Source of the DNA: CAVXJN01 sp963762165 | GTDB lineage: Bacteria; Pseudomonadota; Gammaproteobacteria; JASBUN01 | Length of the DNA: 64,000 nt | Assembly (NCBI GenBank): GCA_963762165.1 | Contig: CAVXJN010000003.1 | Span: 372,001 to 436,000, forward strand | Reading direction: 5' to 3' | Part shown: positions 8,935 through 18,157 of the stretch, piece after piece | Layout of the letters: each line of letters opens with the position of its first letter | Position numbering within the stretch: the first letter of the stretch is position 1 | The notes under the pieces: generated by a model | What the model saw: the letters and a program-made list of their open reading frames with translations, nothing else | What the model was told of the DNA's origin: nothing | Database searches by the model: none | Made by a program: the position numbers and the translations under genes

Positions 8935-9660
8935 TCAAAGCTCCAGCAGAATTTCCTGTTCTTCCGCGGATGGCTCGAAGTCCCTGCTTTGATAGTGGGC
9001 GAAGATGGCGTCCACTACCTCTTTGGGCTCGTCGAGCACCTGAAAGAGATCCAAGTCTTCGGCGCTGATAGTGCCTTCTGCCACCAGGGTGTGCTTGAAC
9101 CACTCCACCAGCCCGCTCCAGAACGAAGACTGTACCAAAATGATCGGAATCCGGCGTGTCTTGCGGGTCTGCACCAAGGTCAGGATTTCGGCCAGCTCAT
9201 CCAAGGTCCCGAACCCCCCCGGCAACACCACATAGGCCGATGCGTACTTCACGAACATGACCTTGCGTGAGAAGAAGTGGCGGAAGCTCAGGGAAATGTC
9301 CTGGTAGGCATTGCCCGACTGTTCATGGGGCAGCTGAATGTTCAGCCCCACGCTGGGCGACTTGCCCTGATGGGCGCCCTTGTTGGCCGCCTCCATGATG
9401 CCCGGGCCACCGCCGCTGACCACGGAAAACCCGGCATTGGAAAGCTCTTTGGCGATCTCTTCGGCAAGGGCGTAGCTGGGGTGGTCGGGCGAGAAACGCG
9501 CCGATCCGAAAATACTCACCGAGGGGCTGATGCGCGCCAGGCGCTCAAAGCCTTCCACGAATTCCGCCATGATCTGGAAGATTTTCCAGGATTCGCGGGT
9601 GAGCATGCTGTCATCCACAGTCTGCAGACCCGGATGTATGAAATTTTGTCGTTCGTCCAT
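8935..9660 (-). CDS. LOG family protein (TIGR00730 Rossmann-fold, nucleotide phosphoribohydrolase)
   Basis: A 241-residue protein of the 'lysine decarboxylase-like' LOG family. The signatures GGGPGIMEAANKGA and PGGFGTLDE are both intact. LOG enzymes release the base from nucleoside 5'-monophosphates, as in cytokinin activation in plants and PpnN/YgdH nucleotide turnover in bacteria. The start at MDERQNF (9660) is preferred over an in-frame ATG at 9693, which adds eleven residues; neither has a clear Shine-Dalgarno. It is divergent from polA across a short promoter region. The old annotation as lysine decarboxylase is not supported. Confidence 0.85.
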   Translation of the reverse strand: MDERQNFIHPGLQTVDDSMLTRESWKIFQIMAEFVEGFERLARISPSVSIFGSARFSPDHPSYALAEEIAKELSNAGFSVVSGGGPGIMEAANKGAHQGKSPSVGLNIQLPHEQSGNAYQDISLSFRHFFSRKVMFVKYASAYVVLPGGFGTLDELAEILTLVQTRKTRRIPIILVQSSFWSGLVEWFKHTLVAEGTISAEDLDLFQVLDEPKEVVDAIFAHYQSRDFEPSAEEQEILLEL

Positions 9661-9791
9661 ATACGATAACGGCGTTACGGCGGCCAGGCCCAATGGCCCT
9701 CGGCCATGTCGCCGGCCTCACTGCGCGTAGATGTTAGTATAGGCATCATATCATTAATGAATCCTTGCCTGCCGTGCGAAGCGTCTCAACC

Positions 9792-12512
9792 ATGACCGAT
9801 CGAAATCTGCATCCGCTGGTGCTCGTGGACGGGTCTTCCTACCTGTATCGGGCCTTTCACGCCCTGCCGGCATTGAACAACTCCCACGGCGAACCCACCG
9901 GTGCCGTCTACGGCGTCGTCAACATGCTGCGCCGGCTGCTCAAGGACCACGCCTGCGACCACGTCGCGGTGGTATTCGACGCCAAGGGCAAGACCTTTCG
10001 CGATGAGCTGTTCGACCAGTACAAGGCCAATCGGCCGCCAATGCCCGAAGAACTGCGCTCGCAATTGGAGCCGTTGCTCGCCATCGTCGAGGCGATGGGC
10101 CTACCGCTGCTACGTATTCCGGGTGTGGAAGCCGACGACGTCATCGGCACGCTGGCCATCCAGGCGGTCGCCCTCGATATGCCGGTTGTCATCTCCACCG
10201 GCGACAAGGACATGGCGCAACTGGTGGATGCCGATGGCCTCATCACACTCACCAACACCATGACCGACACCGTGCTCGACGCAAAAGGGGTTGAGGACAA
10301 ATTCGGCGTACCACCCAGGTGCATCATCGACTACTTGGCGCTGGTGGGTGACACCTCCGACAACGTTCCGGGCGTGCCGAAGGTGGGACCCAAGACCGCG
10401 GCCAAATGGCTACAGGACTACGGCAGTTTGGATGAAGTCATCGCCCATGCCCACGATATCAAAGGCAAGGTCGGAGAAAACCTGCGCCAGCACATGGCGC
10501 AACTGGAGCTGTCGCGGCAATTGGTGACCATCAAATGCGACGTGCCGTTGGACATGGGGCCGGAACAGTTGCAGCGTCAAGCGCCGAACAATGACGCTTT
10601 GAAGGAATGGTTCCAGCGCCTGGAATTCAAGACCTGGTTGTCGGAACTGCTCGACACCACCGGCACCCCCGCGGCGGAAGTCGAGAACCACGGCGGCGCA
10701 CCGGCACCCGAATACGAGACGGTTACCGACATCGCCGCTTTCGATCGCTGGGTCGAGCGCCTGGAACACGCGGAGTTGTTCGCCTTCGACACCGAAACCA
10801 CGAGTCTCAATTACATGCAGGCGGAGTTGGTGGGCGTGTCGTTCGCCGTCAATGCCTTCGAAGGGGCATACGTCCCGGTCGGCCACGACTATCCCGGCGC
10901 CCCGCAACAACTCGACCGCGATCGGGTGCTGGAGCGGTTGCGGCCGCTGCTGGAAAGCGACGCCCACGCCAAAGTCGGACAGCACCTCAAGTACGACATG
11001 AACGTCCTGGCGCGCTACGGCATAACACTGCGCGGCATTCGCTTCGACACCATGCTGGAGTCGTATGTGCTGGACAGTACCGCCAGCCGCCACGACATGG
11101 ACTCGCTGGCGCTCAAGTACCTCGGCCACAAGACCATCCATTTCGAGGACGTCGCCGGTAAAGGCGCCAAGCAACTGACCTTCAATCAAGTCGCGCTGGA
11201 ACAGGCGGCGCCCTATGCGGCCGAAGACGCCGATGTCACCCTGCGTCTGCATCACGCGCTGTGGCCCCGGCTGCAGTCACTGCCCGGGTTGCAGAAACTG
11301 TTCGAAGAGATCGAAATGCCGCTGCTGCCGGTGCTGGCGGCGATGGAACGCAATGGCGTGCTGGTGGACTGCCAGCAACTTGCAGTGCAAAGCAAAGAGC
11401 TGGCCGAACGTATGGACGCCATCGAACAACAAGCCCATGCGCAAGCGGGTGCACCGTTCAATCTCGGTTCGCCGAAACAGATCCAGGCGATTCTGTTCGA
11501 ACAGCAGGGACTTCCGGTGGTGCGCAAGACGCCCAAGGGACAACCATCGACGTCCGAAGACGTGCTGGCGGAGCTGGCGCTGGAATATCCACTGCCGCGC
11601 CTGATTCTGGAGCATCGCAGCCTGTCCAAGCTGCGCTCCACCTATTGCGAACGGCTACCGGAGTATGTCGATCCCCATACCGCCCGGGTACACACCAGCT
11701 ACCATCAGGCGGTGGCCGCTACCGGACGGTTGTCGTCGTCCGAACCGAACCTGCAGAACATTCCCATCCGCACCGAAGAGGGCCGCCGGATTCGCCAGGC
11801 CTTCATCGCGCCGCCGGGGTACCGGTTGATGGCTGCGGATTATTCCCAGATCGAGCTGCGCATCATGGCGCATCTTTCCGGAGACGAGGGATTGCTGCGC
11901 GCATTTTCCGAGGGCGCGGACATTCACCGGGCAACCGCCGCCGAAGTGTTCGGTCTCGATCCTGAGCAGGTCAGCAGCGAGCAGCGCCGATCGGCCAAGG
12001 CCATCAACTTCGGTTTGATCTATGGCATGTCCGCGTTCGGGCTGGCGCGCCAGTTGGGCATCGAGCGCAGCGCCGCGCAGCAGTACGTCGAGCGTTACTT
12101 CGCCCGCTACCCGGGCGTGAAAGCGTTCATGGACCGGACCCGCGAACAGGCACGGGAACAGGGATTCGTGGAAACCGTGTTCGGTCGCCGCCTGTATTTG
12201 CCGGAAATCAATGCCAGCAACGGCCAGCGCCGGCAATATGCGGAACGCACCGCCATCAACGCACCGATGCAGGGCACCGCCGCCGACATCATCAAGCGCG
12301 CGATGATCGACGTGCACGCTTGGCTCGCCGACACGACGCTCGATGCGAAAATGATCATGCAGGTCCATGACGAATTGGTGTTCGAAGTCGCTGACGCGGA
12401 CGTGGAGACCGTGCGGGCACAAGTGTGCGCGCGCATGACCGCGGCGGCCGATCTGGCGGTCCCCCTGGAAGTGGAATCGGGAGTGGGCTGCAACTGGGAA
12501 GAGGCGCACTGA
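9792..12512 (+). CDS. polA: DNA polymerase I
   Basis: A 906-residue protein with all three activities visible. The N-terminal 5'-nuclease (about 1-300) shows LVDGSSYLYRAF, EADDVIGTLA, STGDKDMAQLV and GDTSDNVPGVPKVGPKTAA. The central 3'-5' proofreading domain keeps its DEDD ligands (FDTETTSLN, GQHLKYDMN, YAAEDADVT), so it should be active. The polymerase domain has motif A DYSQIELR, motif B RSAKAINFGLIYG and motif C VHDELVF. It acts in Okazaki-fragment maturation and repair. ATG 9792 (MTDRN) is chosen; a TTG at 9765 in the same frame would extend it by nine residues. Confidence 0.98.
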   Translation: MTDRNLHPLVLVDGSSYLYRAFHALPALNNSHGEPTGAVYGVVNMLRRLLKDHACDHVAVVFDAKGKTFRDELFDQYKANRPPMPEELRSQLEPLLAIVEAMGLPLLRIPGVEADDVIGTLAIQAVALDMPVVISTGDKDMAQLVDADGLITLTNTMTDTVLDAKGVEDKFGVPPRCIIDYLALVGDTSDNVPGVPKVGPKTAAKWLQDYGSLDEVIAHAHDIKGKVGENLRQHMAQLELSRQLVTIKCDVPLDMGPEQLQRQAPNNDALKEWFQRLEFKTWLSELLDTTGTPAAEVENHGGAPAPEYETVTDIAAFDRWVERLEHAELFAFDTETTSLNYMQAELVGVSFAVNAFEGAYVPVGHDYPGAPQQLDRDRVLERLRPLLESDAHAKVGQHLKYDMNVLARYGITLRGIRFDTMLESYVLDSTASRHDMDSLALKYLGHKTIHFEDVAGKGAKQLTFNQVALEQAAPYAAEDADVTLRLHHALWPRLQSLPGLQKLFEEIEMPLLPVLAAMERNGVLVDCQQLAVQSKELAERMDAIEQQAHAQAGAPFNLGSPKQIQAILFEQQGLPVVRKTPKGQPSTSEDVLAELALEYPLPRLILEHRSLSKLRSTYCERLPEYVDPHTARVHTSYHQAVAATGRLSSSEPNLQNIPIRTEEGRRIRQAFIAPPGYRLMAADYSQIELRIMAHLSGDEGLLRAFSEGADIHRATAAEVFGLDPEQVSSEQRRSAKAINFGLIYGMSAFGLARQLGIERSAAQQYVERYFARYPGVKAFMDRTREQAREQGFVETVFGRRLYLPEINASNGQRRQYAERTAINAPMQGTAADIIKRAMIDVHAWLADTTLDAKMIMQVHDELVFEVADADVETVRAQVCARMTAAADLAVPLEVESGVGCNWEEAH

Positions 12513-12578
12513 TTTGGCGCAGCGACAATGCCGCTGGTCATCGATCTGTAAACCAACGTTACAGCCGGTTTCACGGGC

Positions 12579-12606
12579 TTGCGCCGTAGAGCGTACCCAC
12601 TAGAAT
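12579..12606 (+). promoter_or_regulatory. Candidate sigma-70 promoter for the polA-engB small RNA
   Basis: TTGCGC at 12579-12584 and TAGAAT at 12601-12606 are separated by 16 bases. They are located 67 bases after the polA stop and just ahead of the first hairpin of the predicted RNA. A transcription start around 12613-12615 is expected. Confidence 0.5.
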
Positions 12607-12613
12607 CCAACCT

Positions 12614-12765
12614 ATGAACTTTTGTTGACCCTCGGGGTCCGAAAGTTCAGGTGCCTAACCGGCATCTCCCACTCTCCTCCCTGAGTGGGAACACCCGGCT
12701 ACCCCCACGCCGGGAACGTTTAACCCCGGTGATCCTCCCCCCTCATTGAGCACCGGGGTTTTTTT
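12614..12765 (+). ncRNA. Probable trans-acting small RNA with three C-rich hairpin loops (polA-engB locus)
   Basis: No protein is encoded, but the stretch is packed with hairpins. The first stem is TGAACTTT/AAAGTTCA (12615-12649) with an inner GACCC/GGGTC. The second is TCCCACT/AGTGGGA (12667-12690) with loop CTCCTCCCTG. The third is CCCGGC/GCCGGG (12694-12714) with loop TACCCCCAC. The fourth is a ten-pair terminator (12722-12760) whose loop contains TCCTCCCCCC, followed by seven T. Pyrimidine-rich single-stranded loops of this kind bind purine-rich Shine-Dalgarno sites in known Hfq-dependent RNAs. The position after polA matches Spot 42 in E. coli and ErsA in Pseudomonas; as I recall, sX13 of Xanthomonas has C-rich loops and is also beside polA. 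The sequence itself is not recognised. Confidence 0.72.
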
Positions 12766-12767
12766 AT
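12722..12767 (+). terminator. Rho-independent terminator of the small RNA
   Basis: AACCCCGGTG (12722-12731) pairs with CACCGGGGTT (12751-12760), a ten-base-pair stem, followed directly by a T run. The loop is unusually long and C-rich. The T run overlaps the stop codon of engB on the other strand. No T run follows on the minus strand, so it serves the plus-strand transcript. Confidence 0.85.
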
Positions 12768-13396
12768 GCCTGCGTCTCGCTGTCGAAACCGAGCCAGGTA
12801 TCGAGAACCCGATGCGCCTCTTCGATGCCGCTGCGCTTGGTGGCCGAAAAACTCTGCGCCTGCGCGCCTGGGTAATGGCGGTTCAATTCAGCGCGCACCG
12901 CCAGCAGGCTGTTGGCCGCGGCACCACGTTTGAGCTTATCGGCCTTGGTCAGCAGTATGTGAACCGGCAGCGCCGCAGCTGCGCACCAGTCCAGCATCTG
13001 CCGGTCGAAGTCGGTCAGCGGGTGCCTGATATCCATGACCAGGATCAAGCCGTGTAGGGAGGTACGCGCGCGCAGATAATGCTCCAGACTGCGCTGCCAT
13101 TGCAGCTTGACCTGTTCCGGTACCCGCGCATAACCGTAACCGGGCAGATCCACCAGGCGCTGGCGGTCACTCAAGGTGAAAAATACCAAGTGCTGGGTGC
13201 GGCCCGGCGTCTTGCTGGTGCGCGCCAGTGATCCGATGCCGGTTAGCGCGTTGATGGCACTGGATTTCCCAGCGTTGGAGCGGCCGGCAAACGCAACTTC
13301 GGCGCCGCTGTCGGGCGGCGCTTCACGCAACGTCGGCGCGCTCAACAGAAATTGCGCGCGGCGGTAATGAACACCAGTTTGATTGTGCGGATTCAT
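12764..13396 (-). CDS. engB: Ribosome biogenesis GTP-binding protein EngB (YihA/YsxC)
   Basis: A 210-residue TRAFAC-class GTPase. G1 is GRSNAGKSS, G2 lies in KTPGRTQ, G3 is DLPGYGYA and G4 is TKADKLKRG, all intact and correctly spaced. EngB assists assembly of the large ribosomal subunit. The N-terminal QFLLSAP segment and overall length match the family. The stop codon lies within the T tract of the small-RNA terminator on the opposite strand, so transcripts of the two converge. Confidence 0.96.
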   Translation of the reverse strand: MNPHNQTGVHYRRAQFLLSAPTLREAPPDSGAEVAFAGRSNAGKSSAINALTGIGSLARTSKTPGRTQHLVFFTLSDRQRLVDLPGYGYARVPEQVKLQWQRSLEHYLRARTSLHGLILVMDIRHPLTDFDRQMLDWCAAAALPVHILLTKADKLKRGAAANSLLAVRAELNRHYPGAQAQSFSATKRSGIEEAHRVLDTWLGFDSETQA

Positions 13397-13592
13397 CGGA
13401 TTTCAACGGCATGGCGCAATGGACGGCCCAGCAACACGCTCCTTGAGGTTGACCCGCCTGGGTCTGGATGGATACACTTATGCTCCTTTTTTTCTTGGGC
13501 TTTGCGGTACACCCTCCACGGCGGGCGGTACAGGAGCCCGGGTCCTTGTTTGCCCTCGCGGTCTCCACGTAAGGCACAGGAGTTTACCTGAA

Positions 13593-14249
13593 ATGAAGAA
13601 GATGTTGGTTACGGCTGCGGCCATGGTCGCGCTGACGGCGTTTGGCTCGGCGTATGCTGCCGGCAATCCGGTTGCGGGCGAAAAGAAATCCAGCACTTGC
13701 GCGGCCTGCCACGGCCCCGACGGCAACAGCGCCACCGCCAATTTTCCAAAACTAGCCGGACAACACGAGAGCTACATCATCAAACAGCTCCAGGATTTCA
13801 AGTCCGGCGCCCGCAAAGATCCAGTGATGTCACCCCAGGCGGCGAATCTGAGTGAAGAGGACATGGCCGACCTGGCCGCCTACTTCAGCAGTCAGACCAT
13901 CAAGCCGGGCAAAACCGACAAGGATCTGGCAAGCATCGGCGAGCGTGTATGGCGCGGCGGCAACCCGGAAGCGAATGTGCCCGCCTGCACCGGCTGTCAC
14001 GGGCCCGCTGGCAGCGGCAACCCGGCGGCCAAATTCCCGATGCTGCACGGACAGTACGCGGAATATGTTGCCAAACAGCTCACCAACTTCCGCGCTGCAG
14101 GCCGTGTCGATCCCGACGCCATCAAGGAAGGCGAAAATATGCCCGGACGCCACAACGACGCGGGCCGCATGATGCAGAATACGGCAAAGGGTCTGGACGA
14201 TTATGAGATCAAAGCAGTAGCCGCATACATTCAAGGCCTACGCCCCTGA
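13593..14249 (+). CDS. Diheme cytochrome c4
   Basis: A 218-residue periplasmic electron carrier. It has a signal peptide (about 1-22, ending AYAA), then two homologous cytochrome c domains, each with a heme motif: CAACH in the first and CTGCH in the second. Met axial-ligand candidates are the Met in DPVMSPQA and in GENMPGRH. Cytochrome c4 passes electrons from the bc1 complex to terminal oxidases. AGGAG at 13578-13582 lies ten bases ahead of ATG 13593 and fixes the start; longer in-frame extensions upstream are spurious. A good terminator follows, so it is probably monocistronic. Confidence 0.95.
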   Translation: MKKMLVTAAAMVALTAFGSAYAAGNPVAGEKKSSTCAACHGPDGNSATANFPKLAGQHESYIIKQLQDFKSGARKDPVMSPQAANLSEEDMADLAAYFSSQTIKPGKTDKDLASIGERVWRGGNPEANVPACTGCHGPAGSGNPAAKFPMLHGQYAEYVAKQLTNFRAAGRVDPDAIKEGENMPGRHNDAGRMMQNTAKGLDDYEIKAVAAYIQGLRP

Positions 14250-14275
14250 CGGCAGCGCCCGGTGTCGTACTCCTG

Positions 14276-14304
14276 AAAGGGTGGCCAACGGCCACCCTTT
14301 TTTT
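14276..14304 (+). terminator. Rho-independent terminator after cytochrome c4
   Basis: The stem AAAGGGTGGCC (14276-14286) pairs with GGCCACCCTTT (14290-14300) across a three-base AAC loop, followed by a T run to 14304. It lies 27 bases after the cytochrome stop. Confidence 0.9.
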
Positions 14305-14808
14305 GTCACCTTGTGACGCATCTGCCCCGCAGATGATCCCCCGTCATAGGCCGGGATCGGGCCACTGGGTCGACCGCAATCGACGGCGCCGGTCCTAACT
14401 CAAAAACGCCCATCTCAATCGAACGCGGAGCGGCCGACGCCAACACCCACGTCCACACCCGCGCGTCCTGTCGCGAAGCCTCATCGCCGCGACGCTTGTG
14501 CTGCGTCGCTGCAATTTCATCGGCTGATGCAGCAGACGCCACGATGCGATCGCGTCATGGTCTGAGCGCGAACGAAACGTCCCGCACAATCGGTCGAACA
14601 TATCGAGGCGCGGCAGGATGGTGGCACCGGCGGCAAGCTGCCCTGCACCCGGGTCCTGTCGATGGCCGGACGACGCATGACATCGGTAGCAGGGCCCCGG
14701 ATCGTTGCAGATTGCCGCTGGTGGTGATGTAGTGCGGCGCGGATTAGAATCGAGGGACCCGCCGCCACCGTTGGCGCGGCCCACACTCCCAACGAAGCGT
14801 GAGACACC
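14305..14808. other. Non-coding gap before the TRAP transporter operon
   Basis: About 500 bases of GC-rich sequence. Open frames occur on both strands but none has a start signal, domain or protein-like composition. A TAGAAT at about 14746-14751 could be the -10 of the transporter promoter; no matching -35 is convincing. I see no repeat or mobile-element remnant. Confidence 0.4.
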
Positions 14809-15372
14809 GTGCCGCGAAAACTCATCACCGATCCACGGCCCCTGCAACGTATCGTCACGGGTATCGATGGCTTCAGTGAGTTCACCGGACGCAGCATCGC
14901 CTGGCTGACGCTGGTCATGGTGCTGCTTCAGTTCCTGGTGGTGGTGCTGCGTTACGGTTTCAATCAGGGTTCCATCGCCACCCAGGAGTCGGTCACTTAT
15001 CTGCATGCCCTGGTATTCATGCTCGGCGCCGCGTATACCCTCAAGCGCGAGGGCCATGTGCGGGTGGATATCTTTTATCGCAAGATGAATGACCGCGGTC
15101 GCGCCTGGGTGAACCTGTTGGGCACGCTGCTGCTGTTGGCGCCGACGTTCGTGTTTCTGTTAGTCATCAGCTGGACCACGGTACTCAATTCCTGGGCACG
15201 CATGGAAGGTTCGCCGGAGGCGGGCGGCTTGCCGCTGGTGTTTCTGCTCAAGACCATTCTGTTGGTGATGCCGGTGCTGATGCTGCTTCAGGGTCTGGCA
15301 TTGGCAGCGCGCAATCTGCTGGAGCTATCCGGTCATCATATCGCGAGCGCGGCGGAGGAGGTCGAAGTCTAG
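14809..15372 (+). CDS. dctQ: TRAP transporter small permease subunit (DctQ family)
   Basis: A 187-residue inner-membrane protein with four predicted transmembrane helices (about residues 29-54, 64-84, 103-124, 148-172), the DctQ topology. The start is a GTG at 14809. Its TAG stop overlaps by one base the GTG of the large subunit (TAGTG), so the two are translationally coupled. TRAP systems use an ion gradient, not ATP, to import organic acids delivered by a periplasmic binding protein. The binding protein here is encoded convergently just downstream. Confidence 0.9.
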   Translation: MPRKLITDPRPLQRIVTGIDGFSEFTGRSIAWLTLVMVLLQFLVVVLRYGFNQGSIATQESVTYLHALVFMLGAAYTLKREGHVRVDIFYRKMNDRGRAWVNLLGTLLLLAPTFVFLLVISWTTVLNSWARMEGSPEAGGLPLVFLLKTILLVMPVLMLLQGLALAARNLLELSGHHIASAAEEVEV

Positions 15373-16775
15373 TGGCACTGCTGCTGTTCGCTTGCGTATG
15401 CGCGATTCTGCTGCTGGGCTTTCCCGTCGCCATCACGTTGGCCGGCACGTCGCTTTGGTTCGCGCTCATCGGCATGCTCACCGGAACCTTCGACAATACG
15501 CTCGGGTTCGTGCCGGGCCGATTGTTCGGTGTCATGACCAACACCACCTTGATCGCCGTGCCGCTGTTCGTGTTCATGGGCGTTATGCTGGAGCGGTCGA
15601 AAGTCGCGGAAAACCTCCTCGATACAATGGCCGCCCTGTTTGGCCCCATGCGCGGCGGCCTTGGCATTTCCGTGGTGATCGTCGGCATGCTGCTGGCGGC
15701 AAGCACCGGCATCGTCGGCGCAACCGTGGTCACCATGGGACTGCTGTCCCTGCCCACCATGTTGCGCCGCGGTTACGATCCCGGCTTGGCGGCGGGCACC
15801 ATTTGCGCTTCGGGTACCCTTGGCCAGATCATACCGCCGTCGGTCATCCTGATTCTGCTCGGCGATGTGATCTCCAACGCCTACAGCGAAGCGCAATTGG
15901 CCCAGGCGGCGGCGCGCCACGCCGCCGGCAACTTCGATTACGTCCCGCCGGACACCGTTTCGGTGGGCGACTTGTTCACCGGCGCCCTGCTGCCCGGCCT
16001 GGTACTGGTGGCGCTCTACCTGATCTATCTGTTAGCGGTGGCGGCATTGAAGCCCGAGGCCGCGCCCGCGATTCCGCTGCACGAGCGCCAGGCCATGCGT
16101 GGCAAAGGTTTGATACGGCGCCTGCTGTTGGTCCTGGTACCGCCGTTGCTGCTGATCGTCGCGGTGTTGGGTTCGATCATCGCCGGAATCGCGGCGCCCA
16201 CCGAAGCCGCATCGATCGGCGCCGTCGGCGCAATCCTGCTCGCCATAGCGCAACGGCAATTCAATCTTCAGATTTTGCGCGACGTCATGCGACGCACCAC
16301 TGAGATCACCAGCATGGTGTTCTTGATCTTCGTCGGCGCCGCGGTGTTTTCATTGGTATTCCGCGGTTTCGGCGGCGACGTGCTGGTGACCGATGTCTTG
16401 AGTAACTTGCCCGGCGGCACGTTTACGGCCGTACTGCTGGTAATGGTGGTGATGTTCCTGCTGGGATTCGTCCTCGACTTCATCGAGATCACCCTGGTGG
16501 TGGTGCCGATTGTCGGACCGGTATTGCTCGCCATGGGACTGGATCCCGTCTGGCTGGGCGTCATGATCGCCATCAATCTGCAGACTTCGTTCCTGACGCC
16601 ACCGTTTGGATTTTCATTGTTCTATCTTCGGGGTGTCGCGCCGCCACAGCTGCAAACCATTCAGATCTATCGCGGCGTCATTCCGTTCATCGTGCTGCAA
16701 CTGTTGATGATGGGTGTGTTGGCACTGTGGCCGCAACTGGCAACCTGGCTGCCGAACGTCGTCTATCCGGGCTGA
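15372..16775 (+). CDS. dctM: TRAP transporter large permease subunit (DctM family)
   Basis: A 467-residue membrane protein with about twelve hydrophobic segments and the DctM motifs FGVMTNTTLIAVPLFVFMG near residue 60 and GTICASGTLGQIIPPS near 140. It carries an extra hydrophilic insert (about residues 172-200, from SNAYSEAQ to PPDTVSVG) seen in the TakP/2-oxo-acid and mannitol/chloroaromatic branch, rather than the C4-dicarboxylate DctM of Rhodobacter. It forms the transport channel with the small subunit. GTG start, coupled to the preceding gene. Confidence 0.92.
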   Translation: MALLLFACVCAILLLGFPVAITLAGTSLWFALIGMLTGTFDNTLGFVPGRLFGVMTNTTLIAVPLFVFMGVMLERSKVAENLLDTMAALFGPMRGGLGISVVIVGMLLAASTGIVGATVVTMGLLSLPTMLRRGYDPGLAAGTICASGTLGQIIPPSVILILLGDVISNAYSEAQLAQAAARHAAGNFDYVPPDTVSVGDLFTGALLPGLVLVALYLIYLLAVAALKPEAAPAIPLHERQAMRGKGLIRRLLLVLVPPLLLIVAVLGSIIAGIAAPTEAASIGAVGAILLAIAQRQFNLQILRDVMRRTTEITSMVFLIFVGAAVFSLVFRGFGGDVLVTDVLSNLPGGTFTAVLLVMVVMFLLGFVLDFIEITLVVVPIVGPVLLAMGLDPVWLGVMIAINLQTSFLTPPFGFSLFYLRGVAPPQLQTIQIYRGVIPFIVLQLLMMGVLALWPQLATWLPNVVYPG

Positions 16776-16927
16776 ATTACCGGTTCACCGAACTCGCTCA
16801 TCTCGCGCACTGACCGGCACCCCGACGCCGGCGAGAATTGCGCGCGCACCGGGCAACTGCCTGCGGCGCGCGCACACTTCACGCATCACGGTTCGATCGA
16901 TATCCGAACGTGAACCGCGCCCTTCGT

Positions 16928-18046
16928 TCAACCTTTCGCCCGTGCGTTCAGGTATGCCCGTTCCGACACATCATGCCAGGCGATCGCCTGCTGCCGGAAT
17001 TTGTGGTACGAGTCATACACCTTGCGCCCGATGGGATCCTTGTCGGCGATTTCCGCGACCACTTCATCGGACAGGCGTCGCAGTTCGGCCAATACTTCAT
17101 CCGGGAACTTGCGCAGGTCGACATGGTGTTCCTGGATCAAGGTCTGCAGCGCGGCATTGTTGCGGGCCGTGTATTCCGCCAGCATATCTTGATTTGCGAT
17201 CCGACAGGCGCTCATGACAATGGTCTGCAAATCACTCGGTAGCGACTCGAACACTTTTTTGTTGATGAAGGCCTCGAGCGTAGTGCCCGGTTCATGCCAG
17301 CCCGGGTAGTAGTAGTACTTCGCTGCCTTGTACAAACCGAACGCAAGGTCGTTGTAGGGCCCGACCCACTCGGTTGCGTCGATGGTCCCCGATTGCAACG
17401 CTGTGAAGATTTCACCACCGGGCAGGCTTACCGGCGTGCCGCCGGCACGCTTCAGAACTTCGCCTCCGAGGCCGGGGATGCGCATTTTTAATCCCTGCAA
17501 ATCGGCAACCTTGTTGATCTCCTTGTTGAACCAGCCGCCCATCTGCACACCGGTATTACCCGCAGGCGCCGGCACCAGATCGAAGGGCGCATAGACTTCG
17601 CGCCACAACTCCAGTCCGCCACCATGGTAGAACCAGCCGTTCATTTCCTGGGCGGTTAAACCAAAGGGAACCGCAGCGAAGAACTGCGCCGCCTCCGATT
17701 TTCCTTTCCAGTAATAGGCCGCGCCGTGGCCGATTTCCGCGGTCCCTTCGGAGACGGCATCGAAGGCTTCGAATGCCGGTACCAGTTCCTTGGCGCCATA
17801 CACTTTCACTTCGATACGGCCGCCGCTCATTTCGCCGATCAAACGCGCGAGGGTATTGGCGCCGGTACCCAGGCCCGGAAAGTCCTTGGGCCAGGTGGTG
17901 ACCATTTTCCACTTGTGCTGCACTTCGTTGGTCTTGGCTGCGCCTTTGCCGTTGTCGGCCTCTTGCTGACGCTGACAGCCACTGAGCATCGCACCGGCCG
18001 CTAGCGTGCCGGCTCCCAATCCTTTGACGAAATCGCGTCGTTTCAT
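16928..18046 (-). CDS. TRAP transporter substrate-binding protein, TakP/DctP-type, Tat-exported lipoprotein
   Basis: A 372-residue periplasmic binding protein. The N-terminus KRRDFVKGLGAG is a twin-arginine signal and runs into a lipobox (LSGC), so it is probably a Tat-exported lipoprotein tethered to the membrane. Conserved TRAP-binding features include TTWPKDFPGLG, the FWL-type lobe with MRIPGLGGEVLKRAGG (the Arg that clamps carboxylates) and DATEWVGPYND. The last, with a Trp and Asp near the ligand, is typical of the TakP subgroup that binds 2-oxo acids such as pyruvate. It is transcribed toward the permease genes rather than with them, an unusual layout. Confidence 0.9.
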   Translation of the reverse strand: MKRRDFVKGLGAGTLAAGAMLSGCQRQQEADNGKGAAKTNEVQHKWKMVTTWPKDFPGLGTGANTLARLIGEMSGGRIEVKVYGAKELVPAFEAFDAVSEGTAEIGHGAAYYWKGKSEAAQFFAAVPFGLTAQEMNGWFYHGGGLELWREVYAPFDLVPAPAGNTGVQMGGWFNKEINKVADLQGLKMRIPGLGGEVLKRAGGTPVSLPGGEIFTALQSGTIDATEWVGPYNDLAFGLYKAAKYYYYPGWHEPGTTLEAFINKKVFESLPSDLQTIVMSACRIANQDMLAEYTARNNAALQTLIQEHHVDLRKFPDEVLAELRRLSDEVVAEIADKDPIGRKVYDSYHKFRQQAIAWHDVSERAYLNARAKG

Positions 18047-18157
18047 GTCTCTCCCACTTTTTTGTTGTTATGCAGAACCGCGCGGACCCGGCGCGGCCGA
18101 AATCGTATCCAAGAGCTTAGCAAACGTACCGGGGAAATGGGTTCGCAGCGCAGTCGC

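Noticed and set aside
14395..15057. 220-residue minus-strand frame
   Set aside because: Overlaps the DctQ gene in antisense and the non-coding gap; composition not protein-like.
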